Positions 27,077-36,173 of a stretch of 64,000 nucleotides of DNA are shown in pieces. Every line of letters begins with the position of its first letter. The first letter of the stretch is position 1. Made by a program: the position numbers and the translations under genes. This DNA comes from an uncultured Gammaproteobacteria bacterium. Its GTDB lineage: Bacteria > Pseudomonadota > Gammaproteobacteria > DRJJ01. The DNA lies in assembly GCA_947258795.1 (NCBI GenBank), contig CAMYJU010000004.1:111016-175015 (forward strand), written 5' to 3'. The notes under the pieces are model-generated. The model searched no databases. It saw nothing but the letters and a program-made list of their open reading frames with translations, and was not told where the DNA came from.

Positions 27077-27361
27077 TTATTCAGCCGCAGGTGTCTGTTC
27101 GTTACTGACTTCCTGCAGCTCTTCTTCGGAAACGATGGATTCTTCTGCGTGTTCGCGGGCGGTGACTTCATCGAGTATGCTGGCATTGACCAGATTCTGC
27201 GCAATCTCCCGGAACGCCATCACCGTAGGCTTGTCATTTTCCCACTCCAGCTGTGCCTCGGCACCATTGGCCAGCTGACGGGCGCGCTTGGCACCGACCA
27301 TGACCAGTTCAAAACGGTTTGCTACATTTTCCAGACAATCTTCTACAGTGATACGTGCCAT
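27077..27361 (-). CDS. rpoZ: RNA polymerase omega subunit
   Basis: A small RNA polymerase subunit (94 residues) that stabilises beta' and forms part of a ppGpp site. [20 protein letters not shown] and the following [11 protein letters not shown] are the family signature. The ATG at 27361 has GGAGT upstream. It lies between gmk and spoT as expected, so the alarmone enzyme and its target subunit are made together. Confidence 0.96.
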   Translation of the reverse strand: MARITVEDCLENVANRFELVMVGAKRARQLANGAEAQLEWENDKPTVMAFREIAQNLVNASILDEVTAREHAEESIVSEEELQEVSNEQTPAAE

Positions 27362-27425
27362 GTTTACTCCGGTTAAAAATCTGAACTCACTGAACAATCC
27401 TGTAATCTTAAGGTGTCCGGCGCCG

Positions 27426-28064
<639 letters not shown>

Positions 28065-28091
28065 TTACTTCCGTCCTGAATCAGCCTGGGA

Positions 28092-28955
28092 TTATTCTAT
28101 ATTTTGGATCTGTTCGCGCATTTGCTCAATCACGACTTTCAGATCCACTGAACTACGCGTGGTATCCAGTGCCGCCGATTTGGAGCCGAGGGTATTGGCC
28201 TCACGGTTCAGTTCCTGCATCAGGAAATCCAGCCGCCGGCCGACCGCTTCATCGCGTTGCAGGATGTCGCGAATTTCCTGTACATGCATCCCCAGGCGGT
28301 CCAGTTCCTCATCGACATCCAGCTTGCTGAATAAATACACCATCTCCTGCTCCAGGCGGCTCTCATCATAATTTTCGGTCGCATCGGCCAGGCGTTTCTG
28401 GATCCGTCCGCGTAGTGCCTGTCGGATTTCCGGCAACCGGGGTGTGACCTCATTCACAATTTGCTCAACCGTCTGACAACGCTGTTCGATCAGTTCACCC
28501 AGACGCTGGCCTTCGCGGGCACGGCTTGCTATCAGTTCGTCCAGGGTCAGTTCGAACAGCTCCAGGGCGGCCTCACGCAGTGGTTGCAGGTCGGCCTCGC
28601 CTTCCTCGATCATACCTGGCCAGCGCATCAGTTCCTGGCTGCGCAGGCTGCTGTCGTCACCCAGCATGGACTTTATTTCTTTTGATAAATCAATAACCTG
28701 TTGTGCAAGTTCACGATTGATCGAGAGGCTGGCGCAGCTCTGCTGCGGCCGGAACCGCAAGCTGCATTCCAGTTTGCCGCGACTCAACCGGGCCGCCAAT
28801 CGCTCGCGCACGCGGGGCTCGATCAGGCGTAGCTCATCTGGCAAGCGTATACCGGTATCTAGATAACGGTGATTCAGCGAGCGAATTTCCCAGGACAAAC
28901 TGCCCCATTCAGTGTTCCTTTCCTGACGGGCGAAGCCGGTCATACTGTGAACCAT
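28092..28955 (-). CDS. yicC: YicC family endoribonuclease
   Basis: The 287-residue protein begins MVHSMTGFARQE and ends with the conserved LNREANTLGSKSAALDTTRS segment. Family members are now known as endoribonucleases acting on structured or small RNAs in other bacteria. The start at 28955 matches the family N-terminus; an upstream in-frame extension to 28988 was rejected. It is followed by gmk, a common arrangement. A divergent kinase gene starts 84 bases away. Confidence 0.93.
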   Translation of the reverse strand: MVHSMTGFARQERNTEWGSLSWEIRSLNHRYLDTGIRLPDELRLIEPRVRERLAARLSRGKLECSLRFRPQQSCASLSINRELAQQVIDLSKEIKSMLGDDSSLRSQELMRWPGMIEEGEADLQPLREAALELFELTLDELIASRAREGQRLGELIEQRCQTVEQIVNEVTPRLPEIRQALRGRIQKRLADATENYDESRLEQEMVYLFSKLDVDEELDRLGMHVQEIRDILQRDEAVGRRLDFLMQELNREANTLGSKSAALDTTRSSVDLKVVIEQMREQIQNIE

Positions 28956-29039
28956 TTCAAGATAACCCCGTATTGGCCGATGTAGCATACAACTGCCTGA
29001 ATTGCAGCAGTTTTAATATGCATGCACTATGATTGAACT

Positions 29040-29966
29040 ATGATTGACGCGCGTAATAAATTGCCCGCCGGAAGCACGCTGGATGAGTATATCATCCAAA
29101 AGACGCTGGGCGGCGGCGGATTCAGTTTTGTCTACCTGGCCACCCAGGTACTGACCGACAGAAACGTGGTGATCAAGGAGTATTTCCCGCATCAGCTGGC
29201 AAAACGCAATGAGGACTTTAGCGTCAGCCCGGTATCGGAAAAGGTCACCAAACGCGTGCAGTCCGGACGCACATTATTTCTGCAGGAGGCCGAGATTCTG
29301 GCCCATCTGAGCCACCCGAATATCGTCAATGTGACCGGTTTTTTCCACGCCAATGAAACCGTCTACATGGCCATGGACTATGAGGCCGGCACCAACCTGC
29401 AAAGTTATATCGCCAAGCACAAGGGCGGCCTGAGCAACCGCTTCCTGATGACCGTGTTCCCGCCACTGCTGGACGCGCTCACCTGTCTGCACAAAAACGG
29501 TTACCTGCACCAGGACATCAAGCCCGGTAATATTCATCTGCGCAAAGGCGCCAATCCTTTGCTGCTGGACTTCGGTGCCGCCCATCGACGCCTGTATGGC
29601 AGGCTGTTCCAAAGTGGTCTTATTACCACCCCGGGCTTTACACCCATTGAACAATATCGCCGTAACGGTTATGTTGGACCCTGGACCGATGTCTATGCGA
29701 TAGGTGCGAGTATGCGTGCCTGCATTGAAGGCAAGTCGCCGATGGATACGCGTGCACGTGAGAAGAAAGACAAAATGCGCCCGGCAGTTCAGGCTTTTCG
29801 CCGTCGATATCAGCCCGAGCTGCTGGAAATCATCGACTGGGCCATGGAACTCGACCCATTGCTACGACCACAAACCACTGAGGAGCTTCGCTTGGCGCTG
29901 ATTAACCTGGACCGTGAAAACCACTTGCTCAAGCCGGTAGGCGTGGCAGGCTCATCCGGTCAGTAA
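29040..29966 (+). CDS. Hanks-type Ser/Thr protein kinase
   Basis: A soluble kinase domain of 308 residues without membrane helix or sensor region. The Gly-rich loop is GGGGFSFVYLA, the ATP-anchoring Lys is in VVIKEYFP, the helix C Glu is in FLQEAEILAHL, and DFG is intact (LLLDFGAAH, about 175-183). The catalytic loop reads LHQDIKPGNIHL, so the usual HRD arginine is Gln; the catalytic Asp and the Asn are kept. The gene ends three bases before a PP2C phosphatase gene, making a reversible kinase/phosphatase pair. Its substrates are unknown. Confidence 0.9.
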   Translation: MIDARNKLPAGSTLDEYIIQKTLGGGGFSFVYLATQVLTDRNVVIKEYFPHQLAKRNEDFSVSPVSEKVTKRVQSGRTLFLQEAEILAHLSHPNIVNVTGFFHANETVYMAMDYEAGTNLQSYIAKHKGGLSNRFLMTVFPPLLDALTCLHKNGYLHQDIKPGNIHLRKGANPLLLDFGAAHRRLYGRLFQSGLITTPGFTPIEQYRRNGYVGPWTDVYAIGASMRACIEGKSPMDTRAREKKDKMRPAVQAFRRRYQPELLEIIDWAMELDPLLRPQTTEELRLALINLDRENHLLKPVGVAGSSGQ

Positions 29967-29969
29967 ACC

Positions 29970-30788
29970 ATGAATGCTGAAACCGCTCTGGCCAACCGCC
30001 TCGGCAATCGCGAGCGCAACGAAGACCGTTGCAGCATCCTGGAGCGTGCCGGTGTTTATTTGCTGTTACTGGCCGACGGCATGGGTGGTCACGCCGGCGG
30101 TAACCTCGCCTCGCAACAGATGATCGACAGTATTACCCAGCAGTTCCGCCATGTACCTTTGCCGGTCAAGGACCCGCGCCGTTTTCTGCGCAGCCTGCTC
30201 GAGGACTCGCATCGTGACATCGTTGCGCTGGGACGACGCCAGAACCCACCGATTACACCCCGCACCACCAGTGTACTGTGCCTGGTCCAGAACGGCTCGG
30301 CCTGGTGGGCACATGTCGGGGACAGCCGCCTGTACCTGGTACGAGATGGCAAGATTGCAGTACGCACCCGCGATCACACCTTTATCGAGGAATTGCGCAG
30401 CCAGGGGGCACTGGATGAGGAACAGATGCGCGTGCACCCGCTACGCAATCACCTGACCCACTGCCTGGGTAGCCCGGAAGAAATCCCGCCGGTGGACCTG
30501 AGCGAGGAAACCCGACTGACACCGGAAGATGTGATCGTGATCTGCTCGGACGGTCTGTGGGGCGCGCTGGACATGGACAAGGTTTCGAAGCTGTTTGATT
30601 CACGCTCGCTGGCCGACTCGGTCAATACCCTGGCTGCCCTCGCCGAACGCTCCAGTCACCCACGTAGCGACAATATCAGCCTGGTCACGCTGCGCCTGGA
30701 CCGCACGGAATCTGAACCGGCTGAGCAACCGGAAGATACCGCTGTCACCGACGAGAGCGGCGCCGTCCCGGCCGATCAGCCAGCCTGA
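29970..30788 (+). CDS. PP2C-family Ser/Thr protein phosphatase
   Basis: The 272-residue metal-dependent phosphatase has all signature motifs: RNEDRC near residue 15, LLADGMGGHAGG (about 33-44), VGDSRLYLVR (about 115), ICSDGLWGAL (about 191) and RSDNISLVTLRL near 236, followed by an acidic Pro-rich tail. It is translated directly after the kinase gene and presumably reverses its phosphorylation. No membrane segment is visible, so both should be cytoplasmic. Confidence 0.92.
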   Translation: MNAETALANRLGNRERNEDRCSILERAGVYLLLLADGMGGHAGGNLASQQMIDSITQQFRHVPLPVKDPRRFLRSLLEDSHRDIVALGRRQNPPITPRTTSVLCLVQNGSAWWAHVGDSRLYLVRDGKIAVRTRDHTFIEELRSQGALDEEQMRVHPLRNHLTHCLGSPEEIPPVDLSEETRLTPEDVIVICSDGLWGALDMDKVSKLFDSRSLADSVNTLAALAERSSHPRSDNISLVTLRLDRTESEPAEQPEDTAVTDESGAVPADQPA

Positions 30789-30841
30789 TCACAGCTGCTG
30801 GCTGACCACCCAAAACATCAATGCCATAGCCGCAGTTCGGG

Positions 30842-30847
30842 TATAAT
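30842..30847 (+). promoter_or_regulatory. Consensus -10 element before rph
   Basis: A perfect TATAAT lies 29 bases before the rph ATG. The hexamer 17 bases upstream (CAATGC) is a poor -35, so strength rests on the -10. It would give rph and the genes after it their own promoter. Confidence 0.55.
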
Positions 30848-30875
30848 CGGCAGTCCGTAAAACTTAGGAAGCAAA

Positions 30876-31595
30876 ATGATGAGACCCAGCGGACGACAGG
30901 CCGATCAACTGCGAGATATCCACTTTACCCGGCATTTTACCAAGCATGCCGAAGGCTCTGTGCTGGTGGAATTCGGTGATACACAGGTGATTTGCACTGC
31001 CAGTGTCGAAACCCGCGTACCGGGCTTTTTACGCGGCAAGGGTCAGGGCTGGGTAACCGCCGAATACGGTATGCTGCCACGCTCCACCGGCTCACGCATG
31101 GGACGTGAAGCGGCACGCGGCAAGCAGGGTGGGCGCACGATGGAAATCCAGCGCCTGATTGGTCGCTCACTGCGTGCCGTGGTCGATATGGAGGCCCTCG
31201 GCGAACATACCATTACCATCGATTGCGATGTGATCCAGGCCGATGGCGGCACGCGTACCGCCTCGATCACCGGCGGCTATGTTGCACTGGTCGACGCCCT
31301 GCGCCACATGCAGGCTGAGGGCCTAATCGAGCAGAACCCGTTATGCGGCCAGATCGCGTCGATCTCGGTCGGTATCTATGAAGGCGACGCGGTACTGGAC
31401 CTGGATTATGCCGAGGATTCCAGCGCCGAGACGGACATGAACGTGATCATGAATGAAAAGGGTGAATTCATCGAGGTACAGGGTACCGCCGAAGGCCACC
31501 CTTTTTCACAACAGGAACTGCAGACCATGCTCGACTATGCGCGCAAGGGTATCAGTGAGCTGATCGAACACCAGAACAAGGTTCTGGATTACTAA
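30876..31595 (+). CDS. rph: Ribonuclease PH
   Basis: Phosphorolytic 3' exonuclease that trims tRNA precursors. [13 protein letters not shown], the RNA-binding [29 protein letters not shown] block (quoted in part: [15 protein letters not shown]) and the phosphate-site region [18 protein letters not shown] are present in a full-length 239-residue protein. AGGAAG precedes the start. rdgB follows 17 bases later. Confidence 0.97.
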   Translation: MMRPSGRQADQLRDIHFTRHFTKHAEGSVLVEFGDTQVICTASVETRVPGFLRGKGQGWVTAEYGMLPRSTGSRMGREAARGKQGGRTMEIQRLIGRSLRAVVDMEALGEHTITIDCDVIQADGGTRTASITGGYVALVDALRHMQAEGLIEQNPLCGQIASISVGIYEGDAVLDLDYAEDSSAETDMNVIMNEKGEFIEVQGTAEGHPFSQQELQTMLDYARKGISELIEHQNKVLDY

Positions 31596-31612
31596 AAGGC
31601 ACCGAGACCAGA

Positions 31613-32221
31613 ATGAAACAGATAGTGCTTGCCAGTAACAATGCCGGCAAGGTCAGGGAATTTAACCAGATCCTGGCCGATCTTGAGGTCGAGGTCCTGC
31701 CACAGGCTGAACTCGGGGTTGAGGAAATCGAAGAAACCGGCCTGAGTTTTGTTGAAAACGCAATCCTGAAGGCGCGCAACGCCGCCCAGCATACCGGGTT
31801 GCCGGCGCTGGCCGATGACTCCGGTATCGAGGTGGACGCACTGAATGGCGCACCCGGTATCTATTCGGCACGCTTTGCCGGTACCGGTGCGACCGACCAG
31901 GCCAATCTTGAACTGTTACTGGACAAGCTGAACGGACAGCCGCCCGAACAGCGCACTGCCCGCTTCCAGTGTCTACTGGTGTTTTTGCGCCATGGCCAAG
32001 ACCCGACCCCGTTGATCTGCCAGGGCACCTGGGAGGGACGCATCCTCGAGGCACCCCGGGGCGATAACGGTTTTGGTTATGACCCGGTGTTTGAGGTTCC
32101 GGAGCTGGGCAAGTCGTCTGCCGAACTGGATTCCGATGAAAAAAACCGGCGCAGCCATCGTGGCCAGGCGTTGCAAAAACTGGTGGCCGCACTGCATGAG
32201 CAGGGTGTTTATCTGAAATGA
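31613..32221 (+). CDS. rdgB: dITP/XTP pyrophosphatase RdgB
   Basis: House-cleaning enzyme that hydrolyses non-canonical purine triphosphates. It begins with the substrate-binding LASNNAGKVREF, has the catalytic region ADDSGIEVDALNGAPGIYSA and ends with the family block NGFGYDPVFEVPELGKSSAE. At 202 residues it is full length. Its TGA overlaps the start of the next gene (ATGA). Confidence 0.97.
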   Translation: MKQIVLASNNAGKVREFNQILADLEVEVLPQAELGVEEIEETGLSFVENAILKARNAAQHTGLPALADDSGIEVDALNGAPGIYSARFAGTGATDQANLELLLDKLNGQPPEQRTARFQCLLVFLRHGQDPTPLICQGTWEGRILEAPRGDNGFGYDPVFEVPELGKSSAELDSDEKNRRSHRGQALQKLVAALHEQGVYLK

Positions 32222-33594
32222 GCCATCACAACCCAGAATTGCTGGCCCCGGCCGGGACGCTGCGTAACATGCGTTACGCGCTGGCCTATGGAGCCGACGC
32301 GGTCTATGCCGGCCAACCGCGCTATTCATTACGTGCACGCAATAACGATTTCGATATCGAGCACATCGCGATCGGCATCGCCGAGGCCCATGACGCCAAT
32401 AAAAAGTTTTTCCTGGCCAGCAACCTGTTACCACATAACCGCAAGGTAGACACTTACCTGGCCGATATGGAACCGGTAATCGCGCTCGGACCGGATGCCT
32501 TGATTATGGCCGATCCGGGCCTGATCATGATGGTACGCGAGCGCTGGCCGGAGATACCGGTACACCTGTCGGTACAGGCCAACACGGTCAACTATGCCGC
32601 GATCAACTTCTGGCAAAGCGTAGGAATATCACGCGTGATCCTGTCGCGCGAGCTGTCACTGGACGAGATCGAGGACATCCGCCAGCGCTGCCCGGACATG
32701 GAACTGGAGGTGTTCGTGCATGGCGCGCTGTGTATCGCCTATTCGGGTCGCTGCCTGTTGTCCGGTTATTTCAATCACCGCGATCCGAACCAGGGCACCT
32801 GTACCAACGCCTGTCGCTGGGAGTACAACCTGAGCCCAGGACAGGAAGACCTCGGCGGCGACATACATCCGGCAAGCAGTCAGGCGCTAGTCGGAAACAT
32901 GCCGCGCCACCCGCTCGCCGACCAGGTCTACCTGATCGAGGAAGGCAACCGCCGCGAGGCCATGCCGATACTCGAGGATGAGCTGGGCACCTATATCATG
33001 AATTCGAAAGACCTGCGTGCGATCGAGCATGTCAGGCGCCTGACCGAAATCGGCATCGACTCGTTCAAGATCGAGGGCCGCACCAAGTCCCACTACTACG
33101 CCGCACGCACTGCGCAGGTGTATCGCAAGGCCATCGACCTGGCCGTGGGCGGACAGGAGCTGGACCCGGACCTGATTGCCGACCTCGATATGCTCGCCAA
33201 CCGCGGCTATACCGACGGCTTTTATATGCGCCACCACAGTGAGGCCCACCAGAACTATCTGTTCAATGCCTCACGCCCGACCAAACAGCAGTTTGTCGCC
33301 GAGATTACCGGTTATGACCCGGCTTCCGGCATGGCCGAGTGCCTGATCAAGAACAAGTTGCGCGTCGGTGACCGGGTCGAGCTGATGTTGCCCTCCGGCA
33401 ACCATCACTATGTGCTCGACAGCATGCAGGACATGGACGGCCATCCGATGGCCGAGGCCGCCGGTGGTGGTTATCGGGTACGCATCCCGGTGCCGGTGGA
33501 AGACGTGCAAATGGGACTGGTCACACGTGAACTGGAGCAGACTGAACAGGATCAGCCAGCCGTTGAAATACCGGTCGTTTCCCGGCCTGCCTGA
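32218..33594 (+). CDS. trhP: U32-family tRNA hydroxylation protein TrhP (YegQ)
   Basis: The 458-residue protein belongs to peptidase family U32, YegQ group, which takes part in the prephenate-dependent hydroxylation of tRNA wobble uridine (5-hydroxyuridine). The start PELLAPAGTLRNMRYALAYG, the signature ELEVFVHGALCIAYSGRC and four cysteines arranged CIAYSGRC and CTNAC support this; the cysteines probably bind an iron-sulfur cluster. It sits between rdgB and hemW, which are direct neighbours in E. coli. It shares four bases with rdgB. Confidence 0.9.
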   Translation: MSHHNPELLAPAGTLRNMRYALAYGADAVYAGQPRYSLRARNNDFDIEHIAIGIAEAHDANKKFFLASNLLPHNRKVDTYLADMEPVIALGPDALIMADPGLIMMVRERWPEIPVHLSVQANTVNYAAINFWQSVGISRVILSRELSLDEIEDIRQRCPDMELEVFVHGALCIAYSGRCLLSGYFNHRDPNQGTCTNACRWEYNLSPGQEDLGGDIHPASSQALVGNMPRHPLADQVYLIEEGNRREAMPILEDELGTYIMNSKDLRAIEHVRRLTEIGIDSFKIEGRTKSHYYAARTAQVYRKAIDLAVGGQELDPDLIADLDMLANRGYTDGFYMRHHSEAHQNYLFNASRPTKQQFVAEITGYDPASGMAECLIKNKLRVGDRVELMLPSGNHHYVLDSMQDMDGHPMAEAAGGGYRVRIPVPVEDVQMGLVTRELEQTEQDQPAVEIPVVSRPA

Positions 33595-33654
33595 GCATAC
33601 CAATGTGTGACATAGACTATCCACCTGGTTGTGTACAGACCGTCGGCAGCAAGA

Positions 33655-34839
33655 ATGCCAGCCAGTAACGACACCCGCGAGCTACCCCCGCTATCCCTGT
33701 ATGTGCACATCCCGTGGTGTGTGCGCAAGTGCCCGTATTGTGACTTCAATTCACATGCCAGCACGGACGATTTACCCGAACGCGAATACGTAGATGCGCT
33801 GCTCGACGACCTGAACCATGAACAAATCAGCCTGCACGACCGGGTGCTGCAAAGCATCTTCATCGGTGGCGGCACCCCCAGCCTGTTCAGTGCCGAGGCC
33901 ATCGACCACCTGCTGTCCGGATTACGCACCCGTTTGCAACTGGAGGCGGATGTGGAAATCACGCTGGAGGCCAACCCCGGCACGGTCGAGCGTGGCCGTT
34001 TTGCCGAATACCGTGCAGCCGGTATCAACCGCCTGTCGATAGGGATCCAGAGCTTCCAGGATGAACTGTTGGACAGGATCGGCCGTATCCATAACGGCCG
34101 CGACGTGATCCGCGCTGCCGAGCAGGCCCATGACGCCGGTTTCGGCAATTTCAACCTCGACCTGATGTATGGCCTGCCCGGCCAGACCCCGGCCCAGTCG
34201 CAGGCCGACCTGCGCAATGCGATCGACCTGGAACCGGCCCACCTGTCCTGGTATCAGCTGACCCTGGAACCCAATACCGCATTTCACCATCAGCCACCGA
34301 CGCTGCCGGACGAGGGCCTGATGGCCAGGATACAGACCGAAGGTCAGGAACTGCTGGCCGGATCGGATTTTATGCAATACGAGGTATCGGCCTATGCACG
34401 AGCGCATAGCCAGTGCCGGCACAACCTGAACTATTGGCAATTTGGTGATTACCTTGGCCTCGGTGCCGGCGCCCACGGCAAGCTCAGCACCAGCTTACCG
34501 GATCAGGTCTGGCGCAACCGCAAACATCGTCACCCGCAACGTTATCTGCAGGCGATGACGCGCAAAGGGGACTGTGCTGACAACCCGTACCTGTCCAGCC
34601 GGGTTGAGCTCGAAACAGCCGACCTGAGTGCAGAGTTCATGCTCAATGCCCTGCGCCTGAAGCAGGGGGTCGATTTGATGCTGTTCGAGCGCCATACCGG
34701 CCTGGATCCGGCATCCCTGTCCGTACCACTGGAACGCGCACTGCAGGCCGGACTAATCGAACAGGACGGTCATCTGCGCGCCAGCGAACGCGGCTGGCGC
34801 TACCTGGATGACCTGGTTGCACTGTTTCTGCCAGCCTGA
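33655..34839 (+). CDS. hemW: Radical SAM heme chaperone HemW
   Basis: Related to oxygen-independent coproporphyrinogen oxidase, but acts as a heme chaperone in studied members. The radical SAM cluster motif CVRKCPYCDFNSH (CxxxCxxC) lies near residue 23, after LSLYVHIPWC, and FIGGGTPSL follows. The ATG at 33655 gives 394 residues; an upstream in-frame GTG (33631) is less likely. It ends the rph-rdgB-trhP run. Confidence 0.92.
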   Translation: MPASNDTRELPPLSLYVHIPWCVRKCPYCDFNSHASTDDLPEREYVDALLDDLNHEQISLHDRVLQSIFIGGGTPSLFSAEAIDHLLSGLRTRLQLEADVEITLEANPGTVERGRFAEYRAAGINRLSIGIQSFQDELLDRIGRIHNGRDVIRAAEQAHDAGFGNFNLDLMYGLPGQTPAQSQADLRNAIDLEPAHLSWYQLTLEPNTAFHHQPPTLPDEGLMARIQTEGQELLAGSDFMQYEVSAYARAHSQCRHNLNYWQFGDYLGLGAGAHGKLSTSLPDQVWRNRKHRHPQRYLQAMTRKGDCADNPYLSSRVELETADLSAEFMLNALRLKQGVDLMLFERHTGLDPASLSVPLERALQAGLIEQDGHLRASERGWRYLDDLVALFLPA

Positions 34840-34868
34840 CCGGGTGACGTTATGCACAGGCGGCCGAG

Positions 34869-34931
34869 TTGTTACAGCGCTGTAACAAAAACCGTGCGAA
34901 AAAACAAGTGACAAATGTAACTTGTTGTAAC
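34869..34931. promoter_or_regulatory. Palindrome and repeated TGTAAC hexamers, possible operator
   Basis: TTGTTACAGCGCTGTAACAA (34869-34888) is a perfect 20-base palindrome. Two more TGTAAC hexamers follow at 34916 and 34926. Within each pair the hexamers start 10 bases apart, one helical turn, and the pairs are 35 bases apart. No T tract follows, so this is unlikely to be the hemW terminator. A regulator site for the rpmE promoter about 130 bases downstream is possible; the regulator is unknown. Confidence 0.4.
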
Positions 34932-35015
34932 CACTGTCTTTTTACACATATACCCTGTATCGGTGCCACGCAGTTTTCGATGCGATTTCAGACACTTGAT
35001 ATCCTTGTACGCAAT

Positions 35016-35036
35016 TCATCCACAAACTTATCCACA
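35016..35036 (+). promoter_or_regulatory. Two adjacent DnaA-box-like sequences
   Basis: TTATCCACA (35028-35036) is a perfect DnaA box and TCATCCACA (35016-35024) differs at one base. They lie in the same orientation 12 bases apart, just upstream of the proposed rpmE promoter. DnaA control of that promoter or a DnaA-titrating site is inferred. Confidence 0.45.
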
Positions 35037-35059
35037 GGCTCGCAGGACTGAAAAAGTAC

Positions 35060-35088
35060 TTGCCCTGAACAGCTACAATACGTACTAT
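35060..35088 (+). promoter_or_regulatory. Probable rpmE promoter
   Basis: TTGCCC (35060-35065) and TACTAT (35083-35088) are separated by 17 bases, a reasonable sigma-70 pair, 62 bases before the rpmE ATG. It would give a leader of about 55 bases. Confidence 0.45.
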
Positions 35089-35149
35089 ATGCGCCCTTTA
35101 GACGAAATCTGCCGGGAGTTGTCCGGGCAGCGGCACATGAGGCAAGACC

Positions 35150-35353
35150 ATGCAACCGAACATTCATCCAGGATATGCTGAAGTCAAGGTGACCTGCAGT
35201 TGTGGCAACTCCTTCAGCACACGCTCGACCATCGGCGAAGACAATATGCATCTCGACGTCTGCTCTGAATGCCACCCTTTCTATACCGGCAAACAGAAGC
35301 TGGTTGACACAGGCGGTCGAGTTGATCGATTCCGCAAGAAATACGGCAAGTAG
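35150..35353 (+). CDS. rpmE: 50S ribosomal protein L31, zinc-binding type
   Basis: A 67-residue large-subunit ribosomal protein. The four zinc-ligand cysteines are in VTCSCGN and [12 protein letters not shown], marking the C+ paralogue. MQPNIHPGY and the basic tail [11 protein letters not shown] are typical. GAGGCAAG precedes the ATG. A strong terminator begins 22 bases after the stop. Confidence 0.97.
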   Translation: MQPNIHPGYAEVKVTCSCGNSFSTRSTIGEDNMHLDVCSECHPFYTGKQKLVDTGGRVDRFRKKYGK

Positions 35354-35374
35354 TTTCTCGCAACAGCATATCGC

Positions 35375-35402
35375 AAGGGCGCTCATGATGAGCGCCCTTT
35401 TT
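35375..35402 (+). terminator. rpmE terminator that contains the next gene's start
   Basis: AAGGGCGCTCAT (35375-35386) and ATGAGCGCCCTT (35388-35399) are perfect reverse complements around a single G, so the stem closes on a small loop, followed by T residues. The likely start codons of the nuclease gene (35385, 35388) and its AAGG ribosome site lie inside the hairpin. Confidence 0.85.
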
Positions 35403-36173
35403 GTTTGGCTATGGCTGACCGGCGTCCCGATCGCCACCGCGGCATGCACGCTGAAACAGCCTGGCGAAACCCGCCAGGTGGCCCGTATCATTGATGGTGA
35501 TACGGTGCATCTGCGGCCACGCACCGGTACAACCGACACGATCGAAAAACTACGCTTCATCGGCATCGACACACCGGAACGGGCCACGGACACCCGCCCG
35601 GCCGAAGCGCTGGCGCAGCAGGCAAGGCAGTTTGTGACCAAACAGTTAGCCCGCCATCACTATCAGCTGCTACTGGAATTCGACCGCGAGCACAAAGATC
35701 GTTACGGACGTACACTCGCCCATGTCTGGCTGGACCGGCAGCACAACCTCGCGGAGATCCTGCTGGAAAATGGACTGGCGGTACTGCTGAGCACCCCCCC
35801 CAATCTGCGCAACCTGGACTGTTACCATGATGCGGAACAGCGTGCCCGGAATACACGGCTCGGTATCTGGGGCTTACCCGGATTCAGGACAACGGCCGCG
35901 ATAAATATTACACCGGGCACAGGTGGCTATCGTATAATCACTGGCAAGGTCGTCAGCGTGAGCCAGAGTAAAAAATCGATATGGCTGAACCTGGATGGCC
36001 CGGTAGCCATACGTATCGCCAGATCGGATTTACGCTACTTTAACGAACCGCGGTTGTTGAACAGTCGCGGAAACAGAGTCACTGTACGCGGCTGGACACA
36101 ACCGTATCGAAACAAGGCTGTCCTGCGTCTGCGACACCCGATATTTTTAGAAAGGCAATATCATGATCGATGA
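35385..36173 (+). CDS. Secreted thermonuclease-like (SNase) protein
   Basis: A 262-residue protein with signal peptide (MMSALFVWLWLTGVPIATAA) and a staphylococcal-nuclease domain: IIDGDTVHLR, LRFIGIDTPER and HKDRYGRTLAHVWL supply the catalytic Arg, Asp/Glu and second Arg. A C-terminal OB-like domain of about 90 residues follows (YRIITGKVVSVSQS onward). The frame is open further upstream, out of frame through rpmE, but only this start gives a signal peptide. Start and ribosome site lie inside the rpmE terminator. The 3' end overlaps the malic enzyme gene by 11 bases. Confidence 0.8.
   Translation: MMSALFVWLWLTGVPIATAACTLKQPGETRQVARIIDGDTVHLRPRTGTTDTIEKLRFIGIDTPERATDTRPAEALAQQARQFVTKQLARHHYQLLLEFDREHKDRYGRTLAHVWLDRQHNLAEILLENGLAVLLSTPPNLRNLDCYHDAEQRARNTRLGIWGLPGFRTTAAINITPGTGGYRIITGKVVSVSQSKKSIWLNLDGPVAIRIARSDLRYFNEPRLLNSRGNRVTVRGWTQPYRNKAVLRLRHPIFLERQYHDR

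Noticed and set aside
34840..35149. Replication origin suggested by DnaA boxes
   Set aside because: Only two boxes are present, with no dnaA, dnaN, gidA or rpmH nearby and no AT-rich unwinding element beside them.
35202..35384. Upstream extension of the nuclease frame through rpmE
   Set aside because: It is out of frame with rpmE across its whole length and has no leader character. The signal peptide starts at 35385/35388.
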